Positions 30,918 to 38,829 are shown, counted from the stretch's first letter. The stretch is DNA of 64,000 nucleotides from Enterobacter sp. C2 (GCF_019880405.1 NZ_CP082269.1:3286001-3350000), one strand, 5' to 3'. Numbers and translations: made by a program. Notes: a model not told the origin generated them from the sequence alone.

Positions 30918-31646
30918 TTACAGGGCAAACAGCTGGGTGTTAGTCAACGCGCGACCGTTTTCAGGACGGGTCAACAGGGCGTTAACGGCGGCTTCGTTAT
31001 TACTCGCCTCGAACCAGCTCAGCTGTACCGGGCGCGGGGCGTATTCAGGCTGCGGATCCATCGGGTGGGGCAGCGCGGTCAGGACGATCAGCGTGTCCAT
31101 CGGCGCATACAGCTCGACATAGCTGCCCGGTGCTGAAAAGCCGCGGTGAAAGGTAAAGGCCCCCTGCTCGTCAACGCTGACCTTGCTGAAGAAGTTCACC
31201 ACCATCAGCAGATCCTCGAGGTTGAGGTCCCATTTGCCCATCTCCACCAGCAGGTTATCCATACCGTTGCGGTAGAAGCCGTTGCGCAACTCCTGATAGC
31301 GACCCTGACCATACTTCTCGGCGGTCTCCTCGGCGTTCAGCACCCCGCCAAAGGGATCGTGCCAGCCGCAGGTATCCGCCACGATGCCCGCCAGCACGCG
31401 CCCCATGTCGGAGTAGAAGCAGTGCCCGGCGGTGAGCCTGGCGGTGTGCTGGCCCTTGAGGGTATCTGGCAGGTTCAGACGCTCGCTCTTCTCGTGAGCG
31501 TTGAGCATCATCATGCTGGCGTTCGCCCCGCCCTCAATGTCGGTCAGGCGCAGGATCTGCCCACGTTTGAGAATAAAAGAGGCGTGACCGCCGCCGGGGA
31601 CGGTCTCGTCACGAATAGCGGTGGCGTTATGCAGAGAGTGCGTCAT
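30918..31646 (-). CDS. DUF1989 urea-carboxylase-associated protein, second subunit
   Basis: This 242-residue paralogue of the next gene shares the [19 protein letters not shown] start and a GWHDPFGG motif equivalent to GRHDTLGG in its partner. [16 protein letters not shown] segment replaces the cysteine-rich part. Together they should act as a two-subunit carboxyguanidine deiminase in the cytoplasm. It starts 4 bases after the ABC ATPase gene. I cannot say which of the two corresponds to which named subunit. Confidence 0.85.
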   Translation of the reverse strand: MTHSLHNATAIRDETVPGGGHASFILKRGQILRLTDIEGGANASMMMLNAHEKSERLNLPDTLKGQHTARLTAGHCFYSDMGRVLAGIVADTCGWHDPFGGVLNAEETAEKYGQGRYQELRNGFYRNGMDNLLVEMGKWDLNLEDLLMVVNFFSKVSVDEQGAFTFHRGFSAPGSYVELYAPMDTLIVLTALPHPMDPQPEYAPRPVQLSWFEASNNEAAVNALLTRPENGRALTNTQLFAL

Positions 31647-31650
31647 CGAA

Positions 31651-32427
31651 TTAGCTCCTTAAAGAAATAACGTTCGCGGGCGGGGGCGACATCACCTCCG
31701 CCATGCGCGCCTCGTTCAGCGGGATGTCATAGGTAATACGCGCCCCGTAAGCGTTCGGCTCGTGGGGGTCGATGCGCACCTTGTCGAACACCAGCAGGCG
31801 CGTGCCGAGGTTGAACCCCTCGGAGAGATCGTGGGTGACCATAAAAACGGTCATCCGCGTTTCGCTCCACAGCTGGAGCAGCAGAGCATGCATATCCTTG
31901 CGGATGCCGGGATCGAGCGCGCCGAACGGTTCATCCAGCAGCAGCACCCGCGGCTGCATGATGAACGCCTGGGCGATGGCTAACCGCTGCTGCATCCCGC
32001 CCGAGAGCTGGGCCGGATATTTGGTCAGGGCGTGGCCGAGGCCGACCTTCTCCAGCATCTGCGCCGCCTGCTCGCGAGCCGCTTTTTTACGACCGCCGAA
32101 CAGGCGACCCAGCAGCGGACTGTTGGGCAGTTCAAGGCCAATAGCGACGTTATCCAGCACGTTAAGGTGTGGAAACACCGAGTAACGCTGAAACACTACG
32201 CCACGGCTGCGATCCGGCTCTGCCGCCAGCGGCTGGCCGTCGAGGGTGATACTGCCCCGGGTGGGTTGCTCCTGGCCCAGCAGCAGGCGCAGGAAGGTCG
32301 ATTTGCCGCAGCCTGATGCCCCGACCATAGAGCAAAACTCCCCCTGCTGGATTTGCAGGTTGACCCGCTCCAGCACCACGTGGTTGCCGTACTCTTGCCA
32401 GATGTTGTTGATATCGATAAAGCTCAT
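31651..32427 (-). CDS. ABC transporter ATP-binding protein (guanidine operon)
   Basis: This 258-residue ATPase powers the importer encoded with it. It shows Walker A GASGCGKST, the LSGGMQQR signature, Walker B VLLLDEPFGALD and the switch histidine in MVTHDL. It is of the nitrate/sulfonate/taurine subclass. It overlaps the permease gene by 4 bases, and the DUF1989 gene follows directly. The substrate is inferred to be guanidine from the riboswitch and the downstream enzymes. Confidence 0.9.
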   Translation of the reverse strand: MSFIDINNIWQEYGNHVVLERVNLQIQQGEFCSMVGASGCGKSTFLRLLLGQEQPTRGSITLDGQPLAAEPDRSRGVVFQRYSVFPHLNVLDNVAIGLELPNSPLLGRLFGGRKKAAREQAAQMLEKVGLGHALTKYPAQLSGGMQQRLAIAQAFIMQPRVLLLDEPFGALDPGIRKDMHALLLQLWSETRMTVFMVTHDLSEGFNLGTRLLVFDKVRIDPHEPNAYGARITYDIPLNEARMAEVMSPPPANVISLRS

Positions 32428-33239
32428 GCCTTCCCTCCTTCCGCCCAGGGAAAACAGGTTCTGTGCAGCGCCCGCAGCGCCAGATCCATCAGCCAGGCCA
32501 GCAGGGTGATCCAGACGACGTACGGAATGATGACGTCCATCGCCATATAGCGGCGGACCAGAAAGATGCGGTAGCCCAGCCCGGCGGTGGAGGAGATCGC
32601 CTCGGCGGAGATCAAGAACAGCCAGGCGGATCCGAGCAACAGCCGCAGAGAGGTCAGCAGGCGCGAGAGCAGCTGTGGCAGCACGACGCGCAGTACCAGC
32701 GTCCAGCTGCTGGCCCCCAGCGTCTGGGCCTTAATCAAGATCTCCTGAGGGATCTCCCGCGCTCGATGTTCGAGATCCCGGGCCAGCATCGGCGTGATGC
32801 CGATAACGATCAGCATGATCTTAGACAGCTCGTCGAGGCCGAAGACGATAAACAGCACCGGCAGGATCGCCAGGGGTGGGATCATCGACAGCACGGTCAT
32901 CAGCGGCGAAAGCGAGGCCCGCCACATCGGAAAGACCCCGGCGGTGATGCCGATGCACAGCCCAATCAGCGAGGCGATAACCAGCCCGGTAAGCAGGCGC
33001 GCCAGGCTCACCAGGGTATCCAGCCAGAAGAGGTAGTCGCCGCTGCGTCTGTCTGGCGTAAAGGCCATCCGGTCAATGGCGGCCAGCATGCCGTCGAGGC
33101 CAGGCAGCAGCTTGTCATGCGGGTTGGCCTCAAGGCGCACCGCGGAGCCAAGAAAGTAGGCCGCCAGCAACAGGACGAACGGCAGCAGCACCAGCATAAG
33201 GCGCATACCAGACTGTGGGTGGCGGTTAATTTGTCGCAT
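32424..33239 (-). CDS. ABC transporter permease (guanidine operon)
   Basis: A 271-residue inner-membrane permease of the SsuC/TauC type with about six hydrophobic helices. The cytoplasmic EAA-like loop that contacts the ATPase reads EILIKAQTLGASSWTLVLRVVLPQ. It lies between the solute-binding protein and the ATPase, overlapping the latter, so the three make a standard importer. Confidence 0.9.
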   Translation of the reverse strand: MRQINRHPQSGMRLMLVLLPFVLLLAAYFLGSAVRLEANPHDKLLPGLDGMLAAIDRMAFTPDRRSGDYLFWLDTLVSLARLLTGLVIASLIGLCIGITAGVFPMWRASLSPLMTVLSMIPPLAILPVLFIVFGLDELSKIMLIVIGITPMLARDLEHRAREIPQEILIKAQTLGASSWTLVLRVVLPQLLSRLLTSLRLLLGSAWLFLISAEAISSTAGLGYRIFLVRRYMAMDVIIPYVVWITLLAWLMDLALRALHRTCFPWAEGGKA

Positions 33240-33257
33240 GCACAGGCTCCGTTAGTC

Positions 33258-34316
33258 TTAAAGTTTGCCGTCGGCGGCCAGCTTCACGAAGCTGTCGTCA
33301 AAGCGCAGCTTGACGTTGCTCGCATCGCCCTGGGTGACGTTACCCGGGAAGGCCATGCCGATAAAGTCAGCGCTCTGCGCCCCCTCCCCCAGTAGCCCCT
33401 TATCAAAGGAGAACTGCGCCACGCGCTGCATGGTTTTCGCCAGATCGCCCGAGGTGGCGAAAGCGAGGTTATCCGCCGGGGTATAGAAGAGATGGGTGGT
33501 TTTCAGCTGCGCCTGGTAACCTGCCAGGTCGGTGCCGGAAGCTGCCGCCATTGCGTTCAGCGCCTTCGCATCCTGGGCTTTCATCAGGCCCATCATCTCG
33601 TACCATGCGCCGGTCAACGCCTTGCCCAGCGCCGGGTTATCCTTCAGCGTTTCGGTATTGACTACCATCATGTCGATCAGCTCGCCCGGTACGGCGGTAG
33701 AGCTGAAGACTTCGGTGGTTTTCGGCGTCGCCTTGATGGTAGAGAGCTGCGGGTTCCACGCCACCGCCGCCTGGACGTCATCGGTGGCGAAGGCAGAGAC
33801 GATGTCGGCGTCAGAGGTGTTCACCACCGTCACGTCACGCTCCTGTAACCCGGCCTTCTCCAGACCGCGCACCAGCAGATAGTGGGAAACAGAGAGTTCC
33901 GGCAGGTAGATTTTCATCCCTTTCAGGTCGGCGAGCTTTTTGCCTTCGCCTTTCAGCACCACGCCGTCGTTGCCTTCCGAGTAGCTGCCAAGGATCAGCG
34001 CCGTGGTATCGACGCCGCCCGCCGCCGGAATGGTCAGCGCATCCATGTTGGTCATGGTGCAGCCGTCAAACTGGCCGGCAGTGTACTGATTGATGGATTC
34101 GATATAGTCATTGAGCTGGACGACGTTGATTTTGATGCCGTACTTACTCGCCCATTTGTCGATGATCTTCTCACTGCTGATGGTGCCCCACGGCATCCAG
34201 CCCGCGTAGATGGTCCAGCAGACGTTGAACTCTTTTTTAGCCGCCGCGAATGAGGGAACGCTGGTAAGCAGGGCCAGCGACAGAGCAAGCGTGCGGAGAA
34301 AGGAACGTTTTTTCAT
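33258..34316 (-). CDS. ABC transporter periplasmic substrate-binding protein (guanidine operon)
   Basis: A 352-residue periplasmic protein with a cleavable signal peptide (MKKRSFLRTLALSLALLTSV, cleavage near SFAAA). The rest is an NMT1/SsuA-like binding fold that starts with FNVCWTIYAGWMPWG, whose aromatic residues could form a cation-pi pocket for guanidinium. It is the first gene after the riboswitch and has a GAGG ribosome site 8 bases before the ATG. Homologues in riboswitch-controlled operons are usually annotated as nitrate/taurine-type or urea carboxylase-linked transporters. Confidence 0.88.
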   Translation of the reverse strand: MKKRSFLRTLALSLALLTSVPSFAAAKKEFNVCWTIYAGWMPWGTISSEKIIDKWASKYGIKINVVQLNDYIESINQYTAGQFDGCTMTNMDALTIPAAGGVDTTALILGSYSEGNDGVVLKGEGKKLADLKGMKIYLPELSVSHYLLVRGLEKAGLQERDVTVVNTSDADIVSAFATDDVQAAVAWNPQLSTIKATPKTTEVFSSTAVPGELIDMMVVNTETLKDNPALGKALTGAWYEMMGLMKAQDAKALNAMAAASGTDLAGYQAQLKTTHLFYTPADNLAFATSGDLAKTMQRVAQFSFDKGLLGEGAQSADFIGMAFPGNVTQGDASNVKLRFDDSFVKLAADGKL

Positions 34317-34337
34317 TATCTGACCTCAGGTTGGGAC

Positions 34338-34379
34338 AAAAAGGGAGCAGCGCGACACCCTCTGGTGTTGCCGTCTCCC
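34338..34379 (-). terminator. Riboswitch expression-platform terminator
   Basis: On the minus strand GGGAG (34375-34379) can pair with CTCCC (34343-34347). Inside lies a second stem, ACACC with GGTGT, and TTTTT (34342-34338) follows. The 5' arm overlaps the conserved GGGAGACGG at the 3' edge of the aptamer, so ligand binding and terminator formation should exclude each other. This predicts transcription read-through when guanidine is bound. Confidence 0.75.
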
Positions 34380-34466
34380 GGGATTTTGCCCCGCCGTGTA
34401 ACCTCATGGAGGTCGCCAGCTCTCGGACCAGCATTCATCGATGATGAACCGGAACCCTAGCCAGCC
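34372..34466 (-). ncRNA. Guanidine-I (ykkC) riboswitch aptamer
   Basis: The minus strand carries the hallmark conserved blocks of the ykkC/guanidine-I RNA in order: CTAGGGTTCCGG, GCTGGTCCGAGAGCTGGC, GACCTCCATGAGGTTACACGG, CGGGGCAAAATCCCGGGAGA and CGG. The GACCTCCATGAGGTTAC hairpin and the ACACGGCGGGGCAAAATCCC region are the best-conserved parts of the family. Its place directly before an importer and carboxylase operon fits its role as a guanidine sensor. This is one of the firmest calls in the window. Confidence 0.95.
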
Positions 34467-34512
34467 ATTTTGTACAGATATGTTGTGTTGCGCTGCCTGC
34501 TGTAGTGAACAG

Positions 34513-34528
34513 TGCAAAAGCTATGCCA
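34513..34528 (-). promoter_or_regulatory. Sigma-54-type promoter of the guanidine operon
   Basis: The minus strand reads TGGCATAGCTTTTGCA. It matches the consensus TGGCAC-N5-TTGCA at all but one base, with GG and GC 10 bases apart. The predicted start near 34502 is about 36 bases before the riboswitch. This suggests control by a sigma-54 activator such as NtrC under nitrogen limitation. I found only isolated NtrC-like half sites (TGCACC at about 34610-34615), so the activator is unproved. Confidence 0.72.
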
Positions 34529-34550
34529 GGCGCTAACGCCCGCAAACGGT

Positions 34551-34572
34551 GCCTGCTGCGAACGCAGCAGGC
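34551..34572. repeat. Perfect 10-base inverted repeat upstream of the guanidine promoter
   Basis: GCCTGCTGCG and CGCAGCAGGC are separated by AA. The repeat sits roughly 50-70 bases upstream of the predicted transcript start and after the 3' end of the YdcZ-like gene. It has no T-run, so an operator or enhancer site is as likely as a transcript-end hairpin. Confidence 0.6.
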
Positions 34573-34628
34573 GAAAAGTGCGCCCCAAAATTGGGCAGTG
34601 CTATGTGATGGTGCAATGCGGCCGGGGT

Positions 34629-35084
34629 CTACTCACCCGCACGGCTTTTACTGCCGGAGTAGATAAACCAGAGGGCGATGCCAAGGCACATGACCGCGCC
34701 CAGCCGGGTGGCGGAAAAGGGGATCGCCTCATTATGCAGCCAGCCAAAGTTGTCGATCAGCATGCTCATCGCCAGCTGGCCGAAGATCACCGCGACGGTG
34801 GCCACTGCCGTGCCGATACGCTGCACCGCCAGCACCATAATCACGATATAGGGCACGCCCAGCAGCGCGCCGAGCAGCTGCCACTTCGGCACCTCCAGCA
34901 GAGTGACCGCATGCTTTGTCTCAAAGAAGAAGATCAGCAGGGCGGTAATCAGCGCCCCCACCGAGAAGGTCAGAAACGCGCTGCGAAACACGCCCACCTT
35001 GCTGCCCAACTGACCGTTGATCGCGGCCTGCACGCTTAACAGCGCCCCGCCCACCAACGAGAGAATAATCATCAGTAGAATCAT
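34629..35084 (-). CDS. YdcZ-like (DUF606) small DMT-family membrane protein
   Basis: This 151-residue protein has five hydrophobic helices and the family pattern GGALLSVQAAINGQLG near its start and IGTAVATVAVIFGQLAMSMLID later. It belongs to the YdcZ/DUF606 branch of drug/metabolite transporters, which often occur in pairs; its partner lies 6 bases upstream. The substrate is unknown. The pair lies directly upstream of the guanidine operon but before its promoter, so shared control is not implied. A divergent LysR regulator is likely to control the pair. Confidence 0.8.
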   Translation of the reverse strand: MILLMIILSLVGGALLSVQAAINGQLGSKVGVFRSAFLTFSVGALITALLIFFFETKHAVTLLEVPKWQLLGALLGVPYIVIMVLAVQRIGTAVATVAVIFGQLAMSMLIDNFGWLHNEAIPFSATRLGAVMCLGIALWFIYSGSKSRAGE

Positions 35085-35090
35085 TGTTCG

Positions 35091-35525
35091 TTATCCTTTT
35101 GCTACCAGCGCCAGCGCGGCGATGATGAAAACCAGTGCCCACAGGCGCTTTGCATCAATCTGTCTGCGCCCGGTGCCAAACAGTCCAAAGTGATCGATCA
35201 CCAGGCTTTTAAACACCTGTCCGGCCAGAATGCCGATCATGCACATCGCTACCCCAACAATCGGCGCGGCCAGGGTCAGGATCACCACGTAAGCCGGGCC
35301 GAGCACACCGCCGAGCAGCTGCCAGCCGGGCTGGCTGAAAAAGGAGGGGCTGTTGCGCGGACTGAAGAAGAGCATCAGCAGGAAGGTGAGCGCGGCTCCG
35401 ACGCCAAAGATGCTGAAGGTGGCCCACAGGTGCCCTACCTCACCCCCCAGCGGGCCGAGAATGCCAGCCTCGACAGACAGCCCCATGCCGCCCGCGATCA
35501 CCAGTAAAATCAGTAAGAATTGCAT
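35091..35525 (-). CDS. YdcZ-like (DUF606) membrane protein, pair partner
   Basis: The chosen start MQFLLILLVIAGGM gives 144 residues with about five hydrophobic segments. The pattern GMGLSVEAGILGPLGGEVGH and PIVGVAMCMIGILAGQVFKS parallels the next gene, so the two probably form a heterodimer. An upstream in-frame start (35576) would add 17 residues without homology and is rejected. It is the first gene of a two-gene unit divergent from a LysR gene. Confidence 0.8.
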   Translation of the reverse strand: MQFLLILLVIAGGMGLSVEAGILGPLGGEVGHLWATFSIFGVGAALTFLLMLFFSPRNSPSFFSQPGWQLLGGVLGPAYVVILTLAAPIVGVAMCMIGILAGQVFKSLVIDHFGLFGTGRRQIDAKRLWALVFIIAALALVAKG

Positions 35526-35625
35526 GACTACGTATCCCTTAAGAACAGAAGCGCAGCAGCCTAAAGCAACCTTCACTATTAAAAAACGCTATAATGCGCG
35601 AAACACTTTTGCAGGTTTTGCACTA

Positions 35626-36561
35626 ATGAAGGACACAGGCTCGATCACCCTACGCGCCCTGCGCTTTTTTGTTGCCGTCTACGATAAGCAGAGTTTTTCT
35701 GCGGTGGCCCGCCGGGAGGGCGTCTCCGCCTCAATGATCTCTCGCACCGTGATCCAGCTGGAGAACGCGCTTGGGCAGCAGCTTTTCTACCGCAATACCC
35801 GGGCGGTGATCCCCACCGAAGCGGGTCATCTGTTTATGGTGCATGCCCGCGCCATGCTGGAAAACATGCATAGCGCACAGACGGAGCTGCAAAACCGCGC
35901 CGCCGTGCCTGCCGGGCTGGTGCGTATCAATGCCCCGGTGTTTTTTGGTCAGCATCATATCGCTCCCTGGCTGAGCGGCCTGGTGGCGCGCTATCCGCAG
36001 CTACAGATTGAGCTGAATCAGACCGACGACTATATCGATCCCCATCGCGACGCCGCCGATCTGATCTTTCGTATTGGCACCCTTACCGACTCCTCTTTCC
36101 ACGCACGCATCCTGGGAACTCAGCGCTATTACCTGGCCGCATCGCCGGACTACCTGGCAAAACAGGGTGTGCCGCAGACGCCAGCGGAACTAAATCAGCA
36201 TCGCTGTCTGGTCTACAGCGGCTCTTCTGGCCCTAACCGCTGGCTATTTAGCGCCGAGGGCAGCGAGTGGGTACACTACCCGGTGGCAGCCCACCTCAGC
36301 TCAAATAATGCCGAAACGCTGCTTACCGCCGCGCTGGGCGGCATGGGAATTGTGTTATTTCCGGACTGGATGATGGGCAACCGCCTGCGTCAGGGAACAT
36401 TAGTTGAGCTATTAGCTGACTATCACCCCACAATTAATGCCGGGCCACAGCATATTGCCGTGATTTATCCCAATACCCGGCATCCGCCTTTAACAGTACG
36501 TGCGGTTATTGATTATTTTGTCGACGTTTACGGCACCCCCCTTTATTGGCAGGTAATCTGA
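35626..36561 (+). CDS. LysR-family transcriptional regulator
   Basis: The 311 residues begin MKDTGSITLRALRFFVAVYD and have the N-terminal winged helix-turn-helix (SAVARREGVSASMISRTVIQ) and a C-terminal sensor domain of the CrgA/DsdC-like type. The ATG is preceded by a plausible start region; longer in-frame options run through the divergent membrane gene and are rejected. By position it should control the divergent YdcZ-like pair. The effector is unknown. Confidence 0.85.
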   Translation: MKDTGSITLRALRFFVAVYDKQSFSAVARREGVSASMISRTVIQLENALGQQLFYRNTRAVIPTEAGHLFMVHARAMLENMHSAQTELQNRAAVPAGLVRINAPVFFGQHHIAPWLSGLVARYPQLQIELNQTDDYIDPHRDAADLIFRIGTLTDSSFHARILGTQRYYLAASPDYLAKQGVPQTPAELNQHRCLVYSGSSGPNRWLFSAEGSEWVHYPVAAHLSSNNAETLLTAALGGMGIVLFPDWMMGNRLRQGTLVELLADYHPTINAGPQHIAVIYPNTRHPPLTVRAVIDYFVDVYGTPLYWQVI

Positions 36562-36675
36562 ACTCATGAGAAAGTTGTAGAATTAAAAAAATCTTCTACA
36601 CTTATTTTCAAGGCTTCGATTTTAATCATGTTTTGATGAGGTCTTTAATATTCAACTGACAATCAGGAGAGTCTA

Positions 36676-36903
36676 ATGAAAAAAGCGATCGTTTTACCTG
36701 TTGCAATTTTACTTGGCGCAGCGGCCCTGTCTGGTTGTACCCGTACTAGCTATGCGATTCATACCACTGATGGCCGAACCATCATCACCGATGGTAAACC
36801 TGAGCAGACCGATGCAGGCCTGTTAGGCTATAAAGATGCCAACGGCGTTAAGCAGCAGATAAACCAGTCCGAAGTTCAGAAGGTCTCTGAAGTCCCGCAT
36901 TAA
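36676..36903 (+). CDS. YgdI/YgdR-family (DUF903) lipoprotein
   Basis: A 75-residue lipoprotein with a signal peptide ending in the lipobox LSGC, so it is cleaved before Cys21. The mature part TSYAIHTTDGRTIITDGKPE and a YKDANGVKQQINQSEVQKV segment fit DUF903, a small SH3-like fold without known function. AGGAG precedes the ATG by 8 bases. It is a single-gene unit ending in a hairpin terminator. Confidence 0.9.
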   Translation: MKKAIVLPVAILLGAAALSGCTRTSYAIHTTDGRTIITDGKPEQTDAGLLGYKDANGVKQQINQSEVQKVSEVPH

Positions 36904-36907
36904 TAGA

Positions 36908-36931
36908 AGGGCCCCTACGGGGGCTTTTTTA
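36908..36931 (+). terminator. Rho-independent terminator of the DUF903 lipoprotein gene
   Basis: GGGCCCC and GGGGGC pair around TAC, followed by six T. It lies right after the stop codon. Confidence 0.85.
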
Positions 36932-36954
36932 TTGCCCCCTCAAGCCTCTCTCAA

Positions 36955-37914
36955 TTAACGCCCCTTGCGCTTCTCGGAATACATCACCGCATCGGCATCC
37001 TTTAGCATATCCACGAGATCGTCATATTTATCTATGCTATTTTCCAGCATCCCGTATGAGTAATTTAACGGATATTTCTTCGCGACGTTACTATACCAGT
37101 CATCTATTTTAGTTTGCAGATTGAATAAAAACGCGTCGGCATCATTCTGTCCATTATGCGCCAGCAGCACGGCAAAAGCGCTGCTGTCTACACGTCCGCA
37201 AACGTCGCCATTTTTCATACAGCTATTAAGGCATCTGGCAAAGGCACGTAGAGCGTTATCTCCCTCGACATGGCCCCAAATATCATTAAGGGACTGCAGG
37301 CCTTCGACCACGAAATAGAGCAGCGTAAACGGCGTCGCGTCCCGGGTGAGCTCAAAAAAGCGTTTATCGCCAATCTGGAAAAAACCACGTCGGTTGGGCA
37401 GCCCGGTCAGTTTATCGGTCATCGCCATGCCGATAATCACCAGTTCATCTTCAACAATCGCACCTAAATCGAGCAGGAGATTGATATCGTCGGAGCTGAA
37501 TTCCCGTGGCTTGTTATCAAGCAGGCAGATGGTCCCCGCGATCGAACCATCGGGCAGGCGCACCGGGCAGCCCGCGTAAAAGCGCACAAAGGGTTCATCA
37601 TGGACTAGTGGGTTATTTTCGAAGCGATCGTCTTTCAGTGCATCTTTAACGATCATAATGCCCTGCAGCAGGATCGCGTGAGCGCAGAAGGAGACGTTGC
37701 GCGAGGATTGCCGCATGTTAAAACCCTCGCAGGAGATCATCCACTGCCGATCTCGGTCCAGCAGGGTGATAAGCGCAATGGGCACGTTAAAGGTCGCTTT
37801 AGCCAGCCTGGTGAGGCGCTGTAGCCGCTCATCATCTTTTTTATCAAGCAGATCCATCATATAGAGCGATTTTAAGCGCTCTTTTTCATTATCAGGTACA
37901 CCGGGAAATTTCAT
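36955..37914 (-). CDS. GAF-GGDEF protein with degenerate GGDEF motif
   Basis: This 319-residue cytoplasmic protein has a GAF-type sensor domain (about 20-150, with SFCAHAIL and VRFYAGCPV segments) and a diguanylate-cyclase-like domain starting at DKLTGLPNRRGFF. The active-site GGDEF is replaced by VDSSAF (in GRVDSSAFAVLL), so cyclase activity is very unlikely. A regulatory or sensory role is inferred. It stands alone, divergent from the Fic gene across about 130 bases. Confidence 0.85.
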   Translation of the reverse strand: MKFPGVPDNEKERLKSLYMMDLLDKKDDERLQRLTRLAKATFNVPIALITLLDRDRQWMISCEGFNMRQSSRNVSFCAHAILLQGIMIVKDALKDDRFENNPLVHDEPFVRFYAGCPVRLPDGSIAGTICLLDNKPREFSSDDINLLLDLGAIVEDELVIIGMAMTDKLTGLPNRRGFFQIGDKRFFELTRDATPFTLLYFVVEGLQSLNDIWGHVEGDNALRAFARCLNSCMKNGDVCGRVDSSAFAVLLAHNGQNDADAFLFNLQTKIDDWYSNVAKKYPLNYSYGMLENSIDKYDDLVDMLKDADAVMYSEKRKGR

Positions 37915-38047
37915 AGACGCCCTCTCTGGTTTTAAACAATATAACCGAGAAGTGCAGTTTTGGTAGGTTTGACGCCGATCATGCCGTCAGACAGTAGAGA
38001 ATGGAATGATGTACGGCACACCGCAAGCGTGGCAAAGGGAGGTTGCT

Positions 38048-38662
38048 ATGAGCCGATACAGCGTTTCACATAGCGAAGGAAAGTATGCCAGTGGGTCTGA
38101 CGAGCTGGTTTTACAAAATAAGTTAGGTATTACTCGTGCTGATGAGATGGATGGCGCAGAGTTGGTACTCTTAGAGAAGCTCTATCAAACTGTTTTTGAA
38201 GAGAAATTTCCAACCGGTAAAATATCTTTCTCTATGATAAAGCACTGGCATCGCATTTGGTTAGGAAATATATATGAATGGGCTGGGCAGATAAGAGCTG
38301 TAAACATTAGTAAGGGAGGATTTATGTTTGCTCCCGCAGCTCATTTACAAAAATTGATAAGCAGCTTCGATAAAAATTACCTCGCGACATATACACCATG
38401 CCATGGAATGAATATCGCTCATCTTGCAGAGGCCATCGCTGTTGTACACGTGGAATTAATACTTATCCATCCATTTCGTGAAGGTAATGGCCGTCTGGCA
38501 CGGCTGCTGGCCGATGTAATGGCTGTTCAGGGCGGGTGTAAGCCGCTGAATTATCAAAGCTGGGAGCAGAATAAAGCGCGCTATATTGCTGCTATTCATG
38601 CTGGTATGGTGATGAACTATAACCCAATGGCACAATGGGTTATGAAGGCGCTAGAGGATTAG
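38048..38662 (+). CDS. Fic-domain protein (AMP transferase), candidate toxin
   Basis: Fic proteins transfer AMP or similar groups to target proteins and many act as toxins. The 204 residues contain the complete active motif HPFREGNGRLAR at 141-152, so catalysis is plausible. I start at MSRYSVSHSE, which has GGGAGG 6 bases upstream; an in-frame ATG 42 bases earlier lacks this. I see no inhibitory (S/T)xxxE(G/N) helix within the protein. A separate small protein with such a motif overlaps it tail to tail. The gene is visibly AT-richer than its neighbours, which suggests acquisition. Confidence 0.88.
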   Translation: MSRYSVSHSEGKYASGSDELVLQNKLGITRADEMDGAELVLLEKLYQTVFEEKFPTGKISFSMIKHWHRIWLGNIYEWAGQIRAVNISKGGFMFAPAAHLQKLISSFDKNYLATYTPCHGMNIAHLAEAIAVVHVELILIHPFREGNGRLARLLADVMAVQGGCKPLNYQSWEQNKARYIAAIHAGMVMNYNPMAQWVMKALED

Positions 38663-38829
38663 ATAGCTAAACGTAGATGGGCAAACTTCTTACGCTGGAT
38701 TTTTAAGGAAGCCTCAACAGACTGCGATGATTGCCCTGTTTCGATGGCCGTTGACGTCACAACGGTTCGAGTGAGCTGTTCACGCGAAGGTTTCTTATAG
38801 GGTACATTCCCGTTTTTAACACTGTCCAT
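38659..38829 (-). CDS. Candidate Fic antitoxin, 56 residues, convergent with fic
   Basis: The start MDSVKNGNVPYKKPSREQLT has AGGAG 7 bases upstream on the minus strand. The motif S26-T-A-I-E30 resembles the inhibitory (S/T)xxxE(G/N) helix of Fic antitoxins, with T31 in place of G/N. It is followed by a QSVEASLKIQRKKFAHLRL helix. I do not recognise the family. The overlap with the fic 3' end is 4 bases, and the tail-to-tail order differs from known antitoxin-toxin operons, so the pair would be separately transcribed. The function is inferred. Confidence 0.55.
   Translation of the reverse strand: MDSVKNGNVPYKKPSREQLTRTVVTSTAIETGQSSQSVEASLKIQRKKFAHLRLAI

Larger units (their letters stand above)
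34317..34628 (-). promoter_or_regulatory. Regulatory region of the guanidine operon (312 bases without a protein gene)
   Basis: Read on the minus strand, this interval holds from upstream to downstream a perfect inverted repeat (34551-34572), a sigma-54-type promoter (34513-34528), the guanidine-I riboswitch aptamer (34372-34466), its terminator (34338-34379) and the ribosome site of the binding-protein gene. Separate entries describe each. I see no small ORF with a ribosome site in it. Confidence 0.8.

Noticed and set aside
34578-34615. NtrC-type binding sites upstream of the guanidine promoter
   Set aside because: Half sites such as TGCACC and an imperfect GCCC...GGGC repeat occur, but no pair has the normal spacing, so I did not annotate a site.
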